Shown piece after piece: positions 1-10,100 of a DNA stretch of 40,884 nt. Origin of the DNA: Deltaproteobacteria bacterium (lineage in GTDB: Bacteria > Desulfobacterota > DSM-4660 > Desulfatiglandales > HGW-15); NCBI GenBank assembly GCA_019308525.1, contig JAFDIC010000002.1, positions 1 through 40,884 of the forward strand, written 5' to 3'. The notes under the pieces were generated by a model. It was not told the DNA's origin and made no database searches. It worked only from the letters and a program-made list of their open reading frames with translations. A program made the translations under genes and the position numbers. Position 1 is the first letter of the stretch, and each line of letters opens with the position of its first letter.

Positions 1-114
1 GATATGCCCCTTGGATTATTTTGACAAATGGAGTCGATAACCCAGTCTATTGGGCGGGTTCTGGTAATCTTTCAGCTTTAGGTGGGTCGCCTCCCAAAGG
101 TAAATGTATTTCTG
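1..114. repeat. Terminal direct repeat, left copy (assembly overlap)
   Basis: Bases 1-114 are identical to 40771-40884. Because a coding frame passes through the repeat without change, this is the overlap left by assembling a circular or circularly permuted molecule, not a duplicated gene. Confidence 0.95.
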
Positions 115-1220
115 CCTTTGGCGGCCATGTGTTTATCAGTAATCTCATCAATGATTACACTCAGCGTGATCAACGGAGTAATGTAGATGATGCAGAAGAT
201 TGGAGTGGTGGTACCGCTGGCACTGTTGACCTCCGAGAAGATGCTGGCGATATCCAGGGTGATTTGATTTTTGGCGATATCAGATACATTATCAAGGAGA
301 ACTCAATTGCTATCTGTCGTTCTACGGGTTATGACCCTCCCTTCCGCTATGATGACAATTACGCACCAATTGGTTGTCCGGCTCCGAAGACCATTATTAA
401 GTGCTGGCTCTATGACCGTGGGTTCTTTCTAGGCAGTGATTTGAACTGTTACCTTATAGCCAAAGATGGGCATTATTATCCAATAGGAGATGACATTGCC
501 GACAGGATACGAGATTGGGGTAATGATGACACTTTAAAGTATAGTTTCGCTTTTTATTATCCCAAACTCGATTCAATCATCTTGGCTGTTCCGGCAAACA
601 ATAATACTTCTGGCTGGGCTGTAAGAATGTTTGCCTTCGATATGGGGCACTATATCAGAACTGGCGAAACCATTTGGTCTACCAAGATCCAAACTGGCAA
701 GAAATTTACTGCAGCTGCCGAAGGTAGATTCAGGGAACATTTTAAAATAGGTAACCTTGAAGGAACCATTGGTGATCTCGACGGCAATATTGGTGATTAT
801 TATTCTGATGCTGCCTTTTCTCAAGTGCTTGTTGGTGACAACGATGGCTATGTTTATAAGTTCGATCCCACCCTGGATAGTTTCGATGGTACAACGATAG
901 ACTGGGTGGCTACATTCATGGATTACAAGCTGGCTGGTAAATTCGCTCGACAATTCAGGCTCCAGGAATACAGATTAATGTTCCGCAAAGAAGGCGATGT
1001 TACAGCCACAGTAAAGGTCTCGACAAATGGTGGAAAAACTTATCCCTCTTCTTGTGACATTGATATGTATGACGATTATGACGGTGCTGATAATGAAGAA
1101 GTAGATGGTGTGGCTTGGTTTGACGTCTTTGGTAAAAAGCATCGTATCAAAATAGAGGGCAGCGGCAATGTTGCCATTGAGGGCCAACGTTTCTACGGTG
1201 TGGATGAGGGTATCAGGTAA
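1..1220 (+). CDS. Tail hub/stabilisation protein (P22 gp10-like), C-terminal 406 codons of a gene split by the contig ends
   Basis: This frame is open from the first bases and continues a gene whose start lies at 40377; joined across the 114-bp overlap it encodes 537 residues. The protein is rich in beta-strand-like repeats (VLVGDNDGYVYKFDP, SDLNCYLIAKDGHYYPIG) of the kind found in beta-propeller tail hub proteins such as P22 gp10, the packaged DNA stabilisation/tail needle hub. It follows the adaptor-like gene and a fibre cassette and precedes the large fibre gene, which fits the hub of a short tail. The stop codon overlaps the next start by one base (TAATG). The gp10 assignment rests on position, size and strand pattern rather than a signature motif. 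Confidence 0.72.
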   Translation, partial: YAPWIILTNGVDNPVYWAGSGNLSALGGSPPKGKCISAFGGHVFISNLINDYTQRDQRSNVDDAEDWSGGTAGTVDLREDAGDIQGDLIFGDIRYIIKENSIAICRSTGYDPPFRYDDNYAPIGCPAPKTIIKCWLYDRGFFLGSDLNCYLIAKDGHYYPIGDDIADRIRDWGNDDTLKYSFAFYYPKLDSIILAVPANNNTSGWAVRMFAFDMGHYIRTGETIWSTKIQTGKKFTAAAEGRFREHFKIGNLEGTIGDLDGNIGDYYSDAAFSQVLVGDNDGYVYKFDPTLDSFDGTTIDWVATFMDYKLAGKFARQFRLQEYRLMFRKEGDVTATVKVSTNGGKTYPSSCDIDMYDDYDGADNEEVDGVAWFDVFGKKHRIKIEGSGNVAIEGQRFYGVDEGIR

Positions 1221-3865
1221 TGGCTCTACTGAAGCAAAACTTTCCGGATCCTCCACTGAGGAGTGAACAGCTGCTCGAATGGGCACAGCGGCATTCTTCG
1301 GCCATGACTTCCTTTATGCGGGAGCTTGGTGATCTGGTAGTCAAGCTGATGCCCAAGGATGCTACTCCGAATCAAGCTGGTGCTTATGTTCATGGGGAAA
1401 CCATCGGTTATCATGATGGCTCCCAATGGATGTGTTACATCAATGATGATGGTACGTTTGGCTTTAAGGGAGACAATGGTAACTATCTTACCTGGGATGG
1501 TAGTACCCTTGAAGTTAAGGGTACCCTGAAGGCAAGTGCAGGAGAAATAGGTGGTTTCACAATCGGAGCTACCGTTCTTTATTCGACCGATAATAACATC
1601 GTCCTAGATTCTGCCAATAAGAAGATTACCATCAGTGATATTACATTTGGCAATCAGGGCATCCAGCTTGATTACAATTCCGGCTCTCCCAGGGCCTACA
1701 TCGGTGATGGTTCCAATCAGTTTTTCAAGTTCGATGGTACAAAGATAACTTGGAAGGGGACAAATGCTGAGCTTACTGATGGCGGGGTTCTCTCCGTATC
1801 GGATATTCTTGCAACTGGTGGTAGCATTGCTGGTTGGGATATCGATTCTAGTAAGATCTACAAAACAGGCATTGAGCTTGATGCAACAAACAAAAGACTG
1901 AAGGCTTATAATAGTGATAACTATGTGATCATTAGCCCCAGCGGAATTGAATGTTATGATGATACGCTTGGAATAACTGTAAACATCCCAACAGACGGTA
2001 GTGCTCCCACATTCTCGTCTGGTGTGATCAAGGAATTCGAATACCAGATTTATACATCTGGGGTGATAAAAACTGCTGATGATCCCACAAGTGATGGCGG
2101 CTTTTTGGTGAATAATACCAGGCTAGCGGGCTATACCAGTGCTGGTCTAAAGGTACTGGAATTTATATTTAATGGCGATGACGCTGGGGATGCCTACATC
2201 GGTGATTTCGACAATGATAATGCAGGTCTAAAATATGATCATTCAGCTGGTACTTTAGACATTAGAGCAACACTATCTCTCGACAGCTACTATAAGTTTC
2301 CAGATGATGCTGATTTAATTGCTGCCTGGGACTTTGATATCTATGAAGATGTTGGGCTTGTACCAGATATATCAGGCAATAAAAATAACCTTGCTTTCAA
2401 TGATAAGTGTACAGTAGACAGTTTCGTACAAGGTGTAGCTGGTAGAGCCTTGGAGGCCTTAGAGGCAGACGGGAATGTTAAGATTGCAAACAGTGATATG
2501 TCACAAGACCTCTACAATCTTGGCTCTGCTGACTTTTCTGTTTCGTGGTGGATGAAAATTAAAAACAGTAATCCATCTACAAATTACCCGAAAGTGCTTT
2601 ATAAATTCAAAGACAATGACAATAGGTTTCATATCCACCCTAGTAGTCCATTTGATGGTGACATTCGTCTTGTAATTAGAGAGGACGGAAATTATGATTC
2701 AAAGACTGTAGCTGCTAGTTATGGAGATTGGCAATGGCACCATTATGCTTATTGCTTCGATGTTTCGGAAAAGACAGTCTACATTTATGAAGATGGAGAG
2801 CCTCTTACTACTTGGACATGGACTAATTGTGGAAATGATATTTCCAATACTGGCAATCTTGGCATCGCTGGCAATCCCGGCGGTGCCGACCCACTAAATG
2901 GCTGTATAGACTGTTTCAGAATTTACAAAAAGGTTCTTACTGCAGATGAGGTCAAGGCACTCTATCTTAACCCGGCTGGTTACCCAGTAGGGTATGGTAT
3001 GAGCCTGGCTGATTACTGGGCACATAACAGTGACAGGACTCTTATAGACGGCTCTAAAATTTACGCTGGTTCAATTACAACAGACAAGTTGGATGTTAAT
3101 GAATTGTCTGCAATTACTGCAAATCTTGGAAATATTAATGCTGGCAATATTACTGGCGTCAATATTACTGGAGCTACAATCAGGACGGCTTCTACTGGAG
3201 ATAAGCGGATTGAAATAACTTCTGATGGTATTGCTTTAATGCCCGATGGGGCAGCCGGGCAATATGGCAATAATTTTAAGTATGGTAATAATGTCAAGTA
3301 TGGTGCTGGAGTTCTGGCATATATAAATCATCTTTCAAAAGACATTCCGTTCTATATTAACTATGAACAGAATGTTGCTGATTTTCATTTTTATAACCGC
3401 TCTAGTACTCCATCTGGTACAGCTGAAATTGGTGATGTTTGTGTTGTGAACGGAGTTCTCAAGATATGTACTGCAGCCGGAACTCCTGGAACCTGGGAAG
3501 ATGTAAGATTTGTAATTGACGATGATGATCGTGATCCAAGTTCTCATGACTTTGTGCTAGGTGATCTTACTACTGATGGGAACTTCCATGAATTAGACTT
3601 GAGTGGTATTGTACCTACTGGTGCTCGTTTTGTTGCATTAGGTGTTCGTGTTAAGGCTCCAGCTACTTATAAATACATTCAATTTAAACCAAGAGACAAT
3701 ACCAATAATTACGCAGTCCATATAGTTTATACTACTGAAGCTGATGTTCCAAATTACGGGTATGTTGTTGTGCGTTTAGATTCCAACAGGAAAATTTATT
3801 ACAAAACAGTCAATTACGCAAATTGGACTTTCATTTATATTGATGTGATGCAATGGTTCTACTAG
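1220..3865 (+). CDS. Large tail fibre/tailspike-like protein with LamG-type domain
   Basis: 881 residues. After an alpha-helical head of about 60 residues there is a long stretch (about 85-330) of Gly/Asp/Thr-rich short strands (LEVKGTLKASAGEIGGFTIG, GWDIDSSKIYKTGIELDAT) typical of beta-helical or trimeric fibre shafts. Residues about 390-600 look like a laminin-G/concanavalin fold: FSVSWWMKIK, WQWHHYAYCFD, KTVYIYEDGEPL, GCIDCFRIYKKVLTADEVKALY. A second fibre-like stretch (about 630-700) and a strand-rich C-terminal domain follow. A LamG module in a fibre suggests glycan binding, so this is the best receptor-binding or surface-polysaccharide-binding candidate; catalytic function is not shown. 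Translationally coupled to the hub gene by a one-base overlap. Confidence 0.8.
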   Translation: MALLKQNFPDPPLRSEQLLEWAQRHSSAMTSFMRELGDLVVKLMPKDATPNQAGAYVHGETIGYHDGSQWMCYINDDGTFGFKGDNGNYLTWDGSTLEVKGTLKASAGEIGGFTIGATVLYSTDNNIVLDSANKKITISDITFGNQGIQLDYNSGSPRAYIGDGSNQFFKFDGTKITWKGTNAELTDGGVLSVSDILATGGSIAGWDIDSSKIYKTGIELDATNKRLKAYNSDNYVIISPSGIECYDDTLGITVNIPTDGSAPTFSSGVIKEFEYQIYTSGVIKTADDPTSDGGFLVNNTRLAGYTSAGLKVLEFIFNGDDAGDAYIGDFDNDNAGLKYDHSAGTLDIRATLSLDSYYKFPDDADLIAAWDFDIYEDVGLVPDISGNKNNLAFNDKCTVDSFVQGVAGRALEALEADGNVKIANSDMSQDLYNLGSADFSVSWWMKIKNSNPSTNYPKVLYKFKDNDNRFHIHPSSPFDGDIRLVIREDGNYDSKTVAASYGDWQWHHYAYCFDVSEKTVYIYEDGEPLTTWTWTNCGNDISNTGNLGIAGNPGGADPLNGCIDCFRIYKKVLTADEVKALYLNPAGYPVGYGMSLADYWAHNSDRTLIDGSKIYAGSITTDKLDVNELSAITANLGNINAGNITGVNITGATIRTASTGDKRIEITSDGIALMPDGAAGQYGNNFKYGNNVKYGAGVLAYINHLSKDIPFYINYEQNVADFHFYNRSSTPSGTAEIGDVCVVNGVLKICTAAGTPGTWEDVRFVIDDDDRDPSSHDFVLGDLTTDGNFHELDLSGIVPTGARFVALGVRVKAPATYKYIQFKPRDNTNNYAVHIVYTTEADVPNYGYVVVRLDSNRKIYYKTVNYANWTFIYIDVMQWFY

Positions 3866-3874
3866 GAGAATGAT

Positions 3875-4123
3875 ATGGCAATCCGAGAAGAGGTATATGA
3901 ACGATGGGGGCCTATGCTCCTGGAAGCCATTGTTAGGTTGCTGGTTAACGAAATAAACATCTTACGCCAAAAAGTTGGGTTACCTCCAAGAACGATGGCG
4001 CAGGTATTGGCGGCAGTTTTAAATGAATATAACTCACTTGAAGAATTTGACTTTGTCAAAGAGTTTGACGAAGTGATGAGGGGAATAAGTCATGTCAACA
4101 AACTTTCCAACTTCATTAGATAG
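3875..4123 (+). CDS. Small hypothetical protein in tail fibre region
   Basis: 82 residues, mostly predicted helix (MAIREEVYERWGPMLLEAIV), preceded by AGGAG five to six bases before ATG. It lies between the large fibre gene and the fibre-tip gene and overlaps the start of the latter by 32 bp, so the two are probably translated together. No domain recognised. A small chaperone or structural partner for the fibres is possible from position alone. Confidence 0.6.
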   Translation: MAIREEVYERWGPMLLEAIVRLLVNEINILRQKVGLPPRTMAQVLAAVLNEYNSLEEFDFVKEFDEVMRGISHVNKLSNFIR

Positions 4124-4703
4124 TTTTTCAACTAAAACAGACAATGTTGATTATGTGCAAGCAGCACATATAAATGATCTCCAGGATGCAGTAGAAGCTC
4201 TAGAGGCCAAAGTTGGTATTGATAGTTCGAGTGTTGATACCAGTATTGACTACAAAGTAAATAACTTCTTTGTGGAAAATACCAGAGTTGTCTACTTGTA
4301 TGAAAATACTGCCCCAACAGGCTGGTCTACCACCGGCCTACCTACGGATAGGGTGCTTGCTGTCAAAGGTGGTACACATGACTATAATGTAAATGGCGGC
4401 AATGAAGCTGGTAGCTGGCAAGTGGATGGCCTGAGTACTGGAAACGATTCGCATAAACACCAGTGGTATGAATACGCTGGCCCCAGTGATGCAGATGAAA
4501 CTTGGGATTCTTCAGGTACTCAAGTGGCAATAGATAAATCTGCCAAGAACCCCAAAGGTATACTTGTCAGTGGTGATACTGAAGGTAAGCTCAATTTTGA
4601 CGCTTATACCTCCACAGAAACCCATAACCACAGTGTGTCTTCAGATTCCAGCTGGCGGCCCTATGCGGCAGTCGGAATTCTTTGCAAATACGTTGGAGCA
4701 TAA
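4092..4703 (+). CDS. Fibre-tip protein with His-x-His motifs (copy A of a duplicated cassette)
   Basis: 203 residues. N-terminal helical part (DYVQAAHINDLQDAVEALEA, a frequent fibre attachment/coiled-coil pattern), then a C-terminal tip domain: APTGWSTTGLPTDRVLAVKG, YNVNGGNEAGSW, DSHKHQWYEY, ETHNHSVSSDSSWRP and a terminal AAVGILCKY. The paired HxH motifs followed by WRP near the C-terminus are characteristic of tail-collar/receptor-tip domains in which histidines of a trimer can bind metal (T4 gp12 type). It is clearly homologous to the protein at 39278-40021, and each copy is followed by a related small gene. Start ATG has GAGGGG nine bases upstream. Confidence 0.75.
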   Translation: MSTNFPTSLDSFSTKTDNVDYVQAAHINDLQDAVEALEAKVGIDSSSVDTSIDYKVNNFFVENTRVVYLYENTAPTGWSTTGLPTDRVLAVKGGTHDYNVNGGNEAGSWQVDGLSTGNDSHKHQWYEYAGPSDADETWDSSGTQVAIDKSAKNPKGILVSGDTEGKLNFDAYTSTETHNHSVSSDSSWRPYAAVGILCKYVGA

Positions 4704-4715
4704 TAGGGGGCTTTT

Positions 4716-5054
4716 ATGCTTTGTGATGGCAAATGCAAGAAGGGTAAAAAGAGATGTGGCTGTCTGATCGATATTGTTTTGAAGAATGATCTGACTGGCG
4801 AAACAAAGGTTGAAGAACATTGCGTGTTCAAGGCGATATTCACCTCTCTTGCTCGCCAGGAGCAGGGGCAAATTAGAATTCAGGCAGCAGTTGAAAACAG
4901 CCGGAACGAAAACGTCAAGTATCTTAGGGAAAACACAGAGGCAATAGCAACTGGTTTCATGGGGCTTGTTAAGGCAGCTGAGGAAGCCAGAAATAGACAA
5001 TTAGAACAGAAGGGGGAGCCATGTACGGTAAAGGTCTTAGAGCAGAACTCTTAG
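4716..5054 (+). CDS. Small Cys-rich/coiled-coil protein, partner of fibre-tip copy A
   Basis: 112 residues. N-terminus is rich in Lys and Cys (CDGKCKKGKKRCGC), then a helical segment containing LTGETKVEEHC and RNENVKYLRENTEAIATGFM. The pattern 'TGE-K-E-C ... helix with N/R ... EA-A-F' recurs in the protein at 40033-40407, and both genes directly follow an HxH fibre-tip gene, so this is the second member of a duplicated two-gene cassette. Possible metal-binding or fibre assembly partner; no function known. Good ribosome site (GGGGG) before ATG. Confidence 0.6.
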   Translation: MLCDGKCKKGKKRCGCLIDIVLKNDLTGETKVEEHCVFKAIFTSLARQEQGQIRIQAAVENSRNENVKYLRENTEAIATGFMGLVKAAEEARNRQLEQKGEPCTVKVLEQNS

Positions 5055-5188
5055 CATTGCTGGAGAAATTCTTCAATGAGGAACAGGGAAACAAGATTAC
5101 TCCTTTCAATATGGGTGGCCTTATTGGCAGCGTCAATGGCCTGCTTGATAAGCATACCATAAAGGAGAAAAAAGAGAAGGAGAAGTAA
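5021..5188 (+). CDS. Small hypothetical protein (55 aa)
   Basis: Reads MYGKGLRAELLALLEKFFNE and continues to a Lys/Glu-rich tail (KEKKEKEK). ATG is preceded by AGGGGGAG at good distance; the first 34 bases overlap the previous gene in another frame and the stop is one base before the next ATG, so it sits naturally in the operon. Helical N-terminus, charged C-terminus. No family recognised; it may be a small virion or assembly component because both neighbours are late structural genes. Confidence 0.6.
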   Translation: MYGKGLRAELLALLEKFFNEEQGNKITPFNMGGLIGSVNGLLDKHTIKEKKEKEK

Positions 5189-5189
5189 G

Positions 5190-5945
5190 ATGAGTCTCTT
5201 TGGTTTAGGAGGGGGCTTTTCTAAAGACAAACAGAAAAGCAAGCAAAAGAGCAAAGAGAAGCGTGATATCTGGTACTGGACGCCAGAACAGAGGGAGCTT
5301 GCATCCAGCTTCATAGGCGACTATCTGACCCCACGTCTTGGCCAGGGCTTGCCTGCCTACACTGGACAACTTCCAGGTACAGCGCAGAGTGCTGTATTCA
5401 ACAAGTTGGCTCAGGACGCCATGCAGGGTACTGGCGCATTTGCTGCCTGGAATCGGGTACTCAGTCCCCAGGATTGGGAGCAGGGAGTACAAGAAAGACT
5501 TGCTGCCAGGGAGCGTTATATGCAGCCTATCTGGCAGAAGGAGGATGCGGCCCTGAAGGAGTCCATGAGAAATATGGGCTTACAGCATTCTACCGATATG
5601 CTCAAAAAGATGGCTGATATTCATGAGCAGCGGGCTGCCTTGACTGATATGTTTGCTCAGAATCTTTATGATCAGTATGAGCAAATGGGTCTGCAGGTTG
5701 CCCCCCAGGTTGTGGATGCTCTGTCTCGTATAGGCGCAGCCCAGTATCAAATGGAAAATGCAGGTTTGGAAGCGCAGTTCAGGGAGTGGCTGCGTACCCA
5801 GCCGGAATATAGCCCGGTGCTTGAGCAAATCCTTGATATGTTGAAACTTACCCCAGTGCAGAAAGGCAAGATCAAAACCAAGGGTAAGGCCAAGGGTAGT
5901 GCATCCGGTTGGGATATCGGCGGCGGTATGAAGCTTGGCTTTTAA
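5190..5945 (+). CDS. Putative internal virion/ejection protein
   Basis: 251 residues. N-terminus glycine-rich then very basic (SLFGLGGGFSKDKQKSKQKS), middle is long amphipathic helix rich in Gln, Glu and Ala (WQKEDAALKESMRNMGLQHS), C-terminus Lys/Gly-rich ending in GWDIGGGMKLGF. Helical, Ala/Gln-rich proteins of this kind, encoded after the tail hub and before very large virion proteins, are commonly DNA-ejection proteins in podoviruses (role of P22 gp7/gp20/gp16). No direct motif proof. Confidence 0.55.
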   Translation: MSLFGLGGGFSKDKQKSKQKSKEKRDIWYWTPEQRELASSFIGDYLTPRLGQGLPAYTGQLPGTAQSAVFNKLAQDAMQGTGAFAAWNRVLSPQDWEQGVQERLAARERYMQPIWQKEDAALKESMRNMGLQHSTDMLKKMADIHEQRAALTDMFAQNLYDQYEQMGLQVAPQVVDALSRIGAAQYQMENAGLEAQFREWLRTQPEYSPVLEQILDMLKLTPVQKGKIKTKGKAKGSASGWDIGGGMKLGF

Positions 5946-5991
5946 TTTATTTGACAAGCTTACAATGCCATACATCCCCGGAGGTTAATAG

Positions 5992-7128
5992 ATGAATATC
6001 AATGTCAATATCAAGCGTCATAGGCCCCATTATCTTGCCTGGATGGGTGGTTCTCTTTCTGAACCTTCCCCTGCCAACCCAAAAGATCTGGCAGAAGCTG
6101 ACATCAAGCTTCAGCGTGAAGCCATCAAAGCGGCGACTGCCTGGACAAAAGTGATGGATCCGGCAGATCCTCGTGACCAGGAAATGCTGGCATCTCTACT
6201 GGAAAGGGCCAAAATGCCTGCTCCTACAAAAACTCTGCCTACAGAGCAAGCTTTCACGGAGCAGGATGGGGCTTTTCATCTGCCTGAAGCTGAAATCATT
6301 GACAAAGGTAAAACCTTACAAATGCTTCAGGAAAGATTCATGATGGACAATGTCCCCAACTATAAGCCGCAAACGATTGAAAATGTAGATATAGGTGGTA
6401 AACCCGGCACAGTTTACTTCGACCCCATTACTGGCCGGGAAGAGCAGTGGCCAACTTTCCAGGAGCCGGAGAAACCCTCCGATTACGAGCAGAAGATCCA
6501 GGCTATGCGTGATGCTGGTTTCACTGATGAGGAGATCAAGCGTGCTATGGGTGCCCTCCCAAAGGCAACCGAGAATCAGTACGCCCAAAAGGTGAAAGTA
6601 CTGAAAGAGCTTGGCATACCCAATGACAGAATTGCCCAGGCTCTTGGTGTACCGAAAGAGGATCTCAAGGAACACTGGGTACAGAAGTGGGACGATAAGG
6701 GTAATCTCATAGCAGAGGAGACGCATGGATGGGCTGCTCCGAAGATACTGGTAAAACACAGTGATGTGCTCAAAGCCGAAGCTGAACTGAAAAAGAATAA
6801 ACCTGAAGGTGTGCCAAGACAAGTAGTTGATAAGGCAATCTCCGCAGCCAGGAATGATCTCCTGGATACAGATCTTTTCCCAGCTAAGGAAGGCGGCTTC
6901 CTGGGCTTTGGTGGGGAAAGTGAGGAGGAGTACAGGCAGCGTTACAACGATGCCCTGGAAGAGCGAGTGCAATACTATCTCGACCAGTACAAGAAATCTG
7001 GCGTGATAGGAACAGCACCGGAGCAGAAGAAAGAGAACCCACACGGCAAGATAGTCAAAAAGGGCTTTTATCAAGGTAAAAAGGTAGTGGTGTACGAGGA
7101 TGGCTATGTCGACTACTACGACTGGTAA
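5992..7128 (+). CDS. Putative internal virion/ejection-associated protein
   Basis: 378 residues with a CGGAGG ribosome site. Charged, mostly helical, with two similar helical segments carrying a short repeat: YEQKIQAMRDAGFTDEEIKRAMG and then YAQKVKVLKELGIPNDRIAQALG, an internal duplication of about 24 residues that looks like a pair of small helix-turn-helix or UBA-like units. C-terminus has alternating Lys/Tyr/Val (GKKVVVYEDGYVDYYDW). It overlaps the next gene by 23-29 bp. Placed between the 251-aa protein and the 1345-aa protein, it probably belongs to the ejection set, but no family is recognised. Confidence 0.55.
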   Translation: MNINVNIKRHRPHYLAWMGGSLSEPSPANPKDLAEADIKLQREAIKAATAWTKVMDPADPRDQEMLASLLERAKMPAPTKTLPTEQAFTEQDGAFHLPEAEIIDKGKTLQMLQERFMMDNVPNYKPQTIENVDIGGKPGTVYFDPITGREEQWPTFQEPEKPSDYEQKIQAMRDAGFTDEEIKRAMGALPKATENQYAQKVKVLKELGIPNDRIAQALGVPKEDLKEHWVQKWDDKGNLIAEETHGWAAPKILVKHSDVLKAEAELKKNKPEGVPRQVVDKAISAARNDLLDTDLFPAKEGGFLGFGGESEEEYRQRYNDALEERVQYYLDQYKKSGVIGTAPEQKKENPHGKIVKKGFYQGKKVVVYEDGYVDYYDW

Positions 7129-10100
7129 GCTGAAGGCTGCCCCTGGGATAGATCTTAGTAAAATCCAGTGGGTTGACGAATTAAAGCCAGCCCCAGGCAT
7201 AGATCTATCCAGGGTGCAATGGGTGGATGGGGAACCCAAGAAAGAGGAGTCCAAGCAAGAAACACAACTGGTCGGGCCAGTTATTCTCCCAAAGCAGAAA
7301 CTGACTGATGCTTCAGCACCTACAGAAACAGATCTCAATAATCTTGCAGAAGCAACTGACAGGTTTCTTGCTGAGAATCCTGTTACTGGCCCTATTGGTG
7401 GCCTTGCTGAGACAGCTTATACTCTAGGCACTGGAATGTTTGCCTACCCGGCGTCGCTTGCTGTTTCAGCCTACAAGTTTCTTACTGGTTCCAGTAAGGA
7501 GGAAGCCAAGAAGGCTGGTGAGAAAGTAGCCGAAGCTCTCACCTATAAACCCAAGAGCGAATACGGGAAGACCTACACCCATTGGGCTACATGGCCCATT
7601 CAGAAGATATCGGAATTTTGGAGGGCTGTGGGAGAAGCTGCAGATACTTCGAGCAATGAAGAGTACCTGCGTACCATGGATGAACTCGGCCTTCCTTATA
7701 TGCCAACAGAAGCAACGACCACCTTCCTCGAATACGCCACTATAGGTGCGCTCTTAAAACCCCTACATGTAGCTGGTGGTAAGTTTGTAGAGTCATTAAA
7801 GCCTGCAGAAATCAAAACTCTTCCTGGTGATCTCGCTAAACTGAGCGTAACCTCCAATGAACCGACTCCCCTGCTCCGGCCCCAGGAGCCAACAGGTAGT
7901 GCCCCCCTGCCTGCAAGGGGAGTCACTCCATTGGAGCCGTATATCGAGAGGTGGAAGCCCAGGGGAACAGAACCTGAACAGGCAATCAATATCATTGGTG
8001 CTCCAACAGTTACCACAGTCATCCCCGAAAGAGGAGCACCCATTCCCAAATCAACTGTCAGGGAAACCGTTATCCCTAAATGGCTTCCCAAAGGTGAGGG
8101 TGGAAAACCTATAGAAGTGATTCCTCCTCCTGAACCAAAACCAGAAGTACGTGTATCGCCAGAGCGTGGTGCGCCCATTCCCACCTCCAAGGTAAGAGAG
8201 ACAGTCACTCCCAAATGGGGATGGACAAAAGAAAGTCCAGTGGAAGTGGTCCCCGCTCCTAAGCCAGAGAAAGTAACGGTTATCAAAGATACAGGCCCTA
8301 TAGTGCCACCTTCCAGGGTAAGGGAGCCATATGTCCAGAAATGGCTGCCCAAGCAAGAGGAAGCCAAACCAGTAGAAACCGGGTCTGTACCGAAACCTAA
8401 ACCCAAGCCGGAACCTCCGGTAGATACCGAAGTTCTTGCCAAAGATATAGGTGAAAAGCTGGGCCTTGATTATGGTGGTAAATGGTACCCCTATGGGGAG
8501 GATGGCCCCTTCATGGGGTATCAATTCACTGATCCCGATACCAGGAGCACCTTCTATCTCAAAGATCTTACCCTGGATGCTGGTAGGCGGAAGCTCGCTG
8601 AAGTACGAGCAAAGTTTGCTGCTGATAAAGTGGTCCGAGAGGAAGCCCTCCGGGACGAGAAGGTACCGGAAGCTACCAAGGAAAGGCTTCGCCTACAAGC
8701 AGAAGATATCAGGCGAGCAAGAGAAGATATTGAAAAATACAAGCGCATGCTTCTCTATATGCGTACCGATGAGCTTATCACTGCTGCCAATGACTATATC
8801 AGTGAACACGGTACTTTCAAGGCTGACAAGTATGGCCGTGCTCTAGAAGCAGAACTACAGGACAGACAACAAATGATCATGCGTGAACGAATTAGCCGTT
8901 CGATTGGCATCGATCACTCTCTGTCCAGTGAGGAATTCCAGACAGCAGCTACCGACGTAATAGCTCAGGATGCCCTGAGCAGGGCAATTGGTGAGGAATC
9001 GCCCATAAGTGCTGCCGAAAGGGCAGGAGAGAAACCCTTCGGCGAGGGTTTCACTGTCGAAGCTTTCGGTCTGCAGAGAATGTACGAGGCTGTCTGTAAT
9101 GCCATACGCAAAGCCAAGGAGCGTTTCGCAAAAAGGGCAGAATCTCTTGAAGATTGGGAACGACAGCGCAGGCTGGCCGAGGAAACAGGTGGTGACCCGG
9201 AGAAGATTATCAAGCGACGTCGTATAAGCAAATATAAAGGCCTCTATAAGCCAGCCATTACAGAAGTAGAAAAGTTCGCCATGCAGGCCCTGCCCGACCT
9301 GGAACCCAGGATACTTAGATCTTCCAGTGGTAAGTGGGGTGCAGGCTGGGTAGAGAATCCAATCCGGGTATTTGAGCAGCTGGGGCAGAAAGCAATGGAT
9401 CTCTTCTATTATCCAGTGCGTGATGCCATAGTTGCAGCCCGTCGAGAGCACCTTGCCCTCCGAGAACAACTGAAGCAGATGAGGAAAGAACTTGGCATCA
9501 ATCGAAAGAGCGAGAAACGTATTGGTGCTTATGCTGTAGCCCAACAGCGAGGCGGTGTGGAAATCTTGAATAAAATGGGTGTGGAAATACCAGAACTTTC
9601 CCCCAATGAAATGAAGATGTATGAGTTCATCCGGGACAAACTGGATGAGTTCTATGAAAGGCTCAATGATGCCAGAATTGCTATTGGTAAGGAACCGTTT
9701 AACTACCAAGAAGATTATTTCACCTTCTTTAGGCTGCAGCCATGGTACAAGAAATTGGGCTTCAAGGTAGCAGATCATGAGTATGCTCCTCTTATTGACA
9801 CGGAAGTAATCGATCTCGTCAACCTGCCTTTCCGGTATGCCAAGCACAGACGTCTCGATCTTCTTATGAAGTCCAAGGGTGTACGACTGGATGCCCTCGA
9901 TATGTTTGACAAGTATGCTGGTCATACTCTGGAAAGCATCTATCTGGCGAAACCTCTCGCCAAGGGACGAGAACTTCTACTTGATCTTGATGGCTTTAAA
10001 CTACGTGAAGCTGCTCCAAATACCTACACCTTCCTGCGGAAATGGCTCGATCAGGTATCCGGCAAACCAGCTGATACTATGCTGCCGAAGCCGATTGCTA

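Noticed and set aside
1..114. Terminal repeat as true phage direct terminal repeats
   Set aside because: The repeat lies within a coding frame that continues correctly across the join; assembly overlap of a circular or permuted genome explains it better.
6316..7338. Minus-strand open frame of 340 codons opposite the ejection genes
   Set aside because: Lies antisense to two well-supported genes with ribosome sites; product is low-complexity and Leu/Ser/Phe-rich like other shadows.
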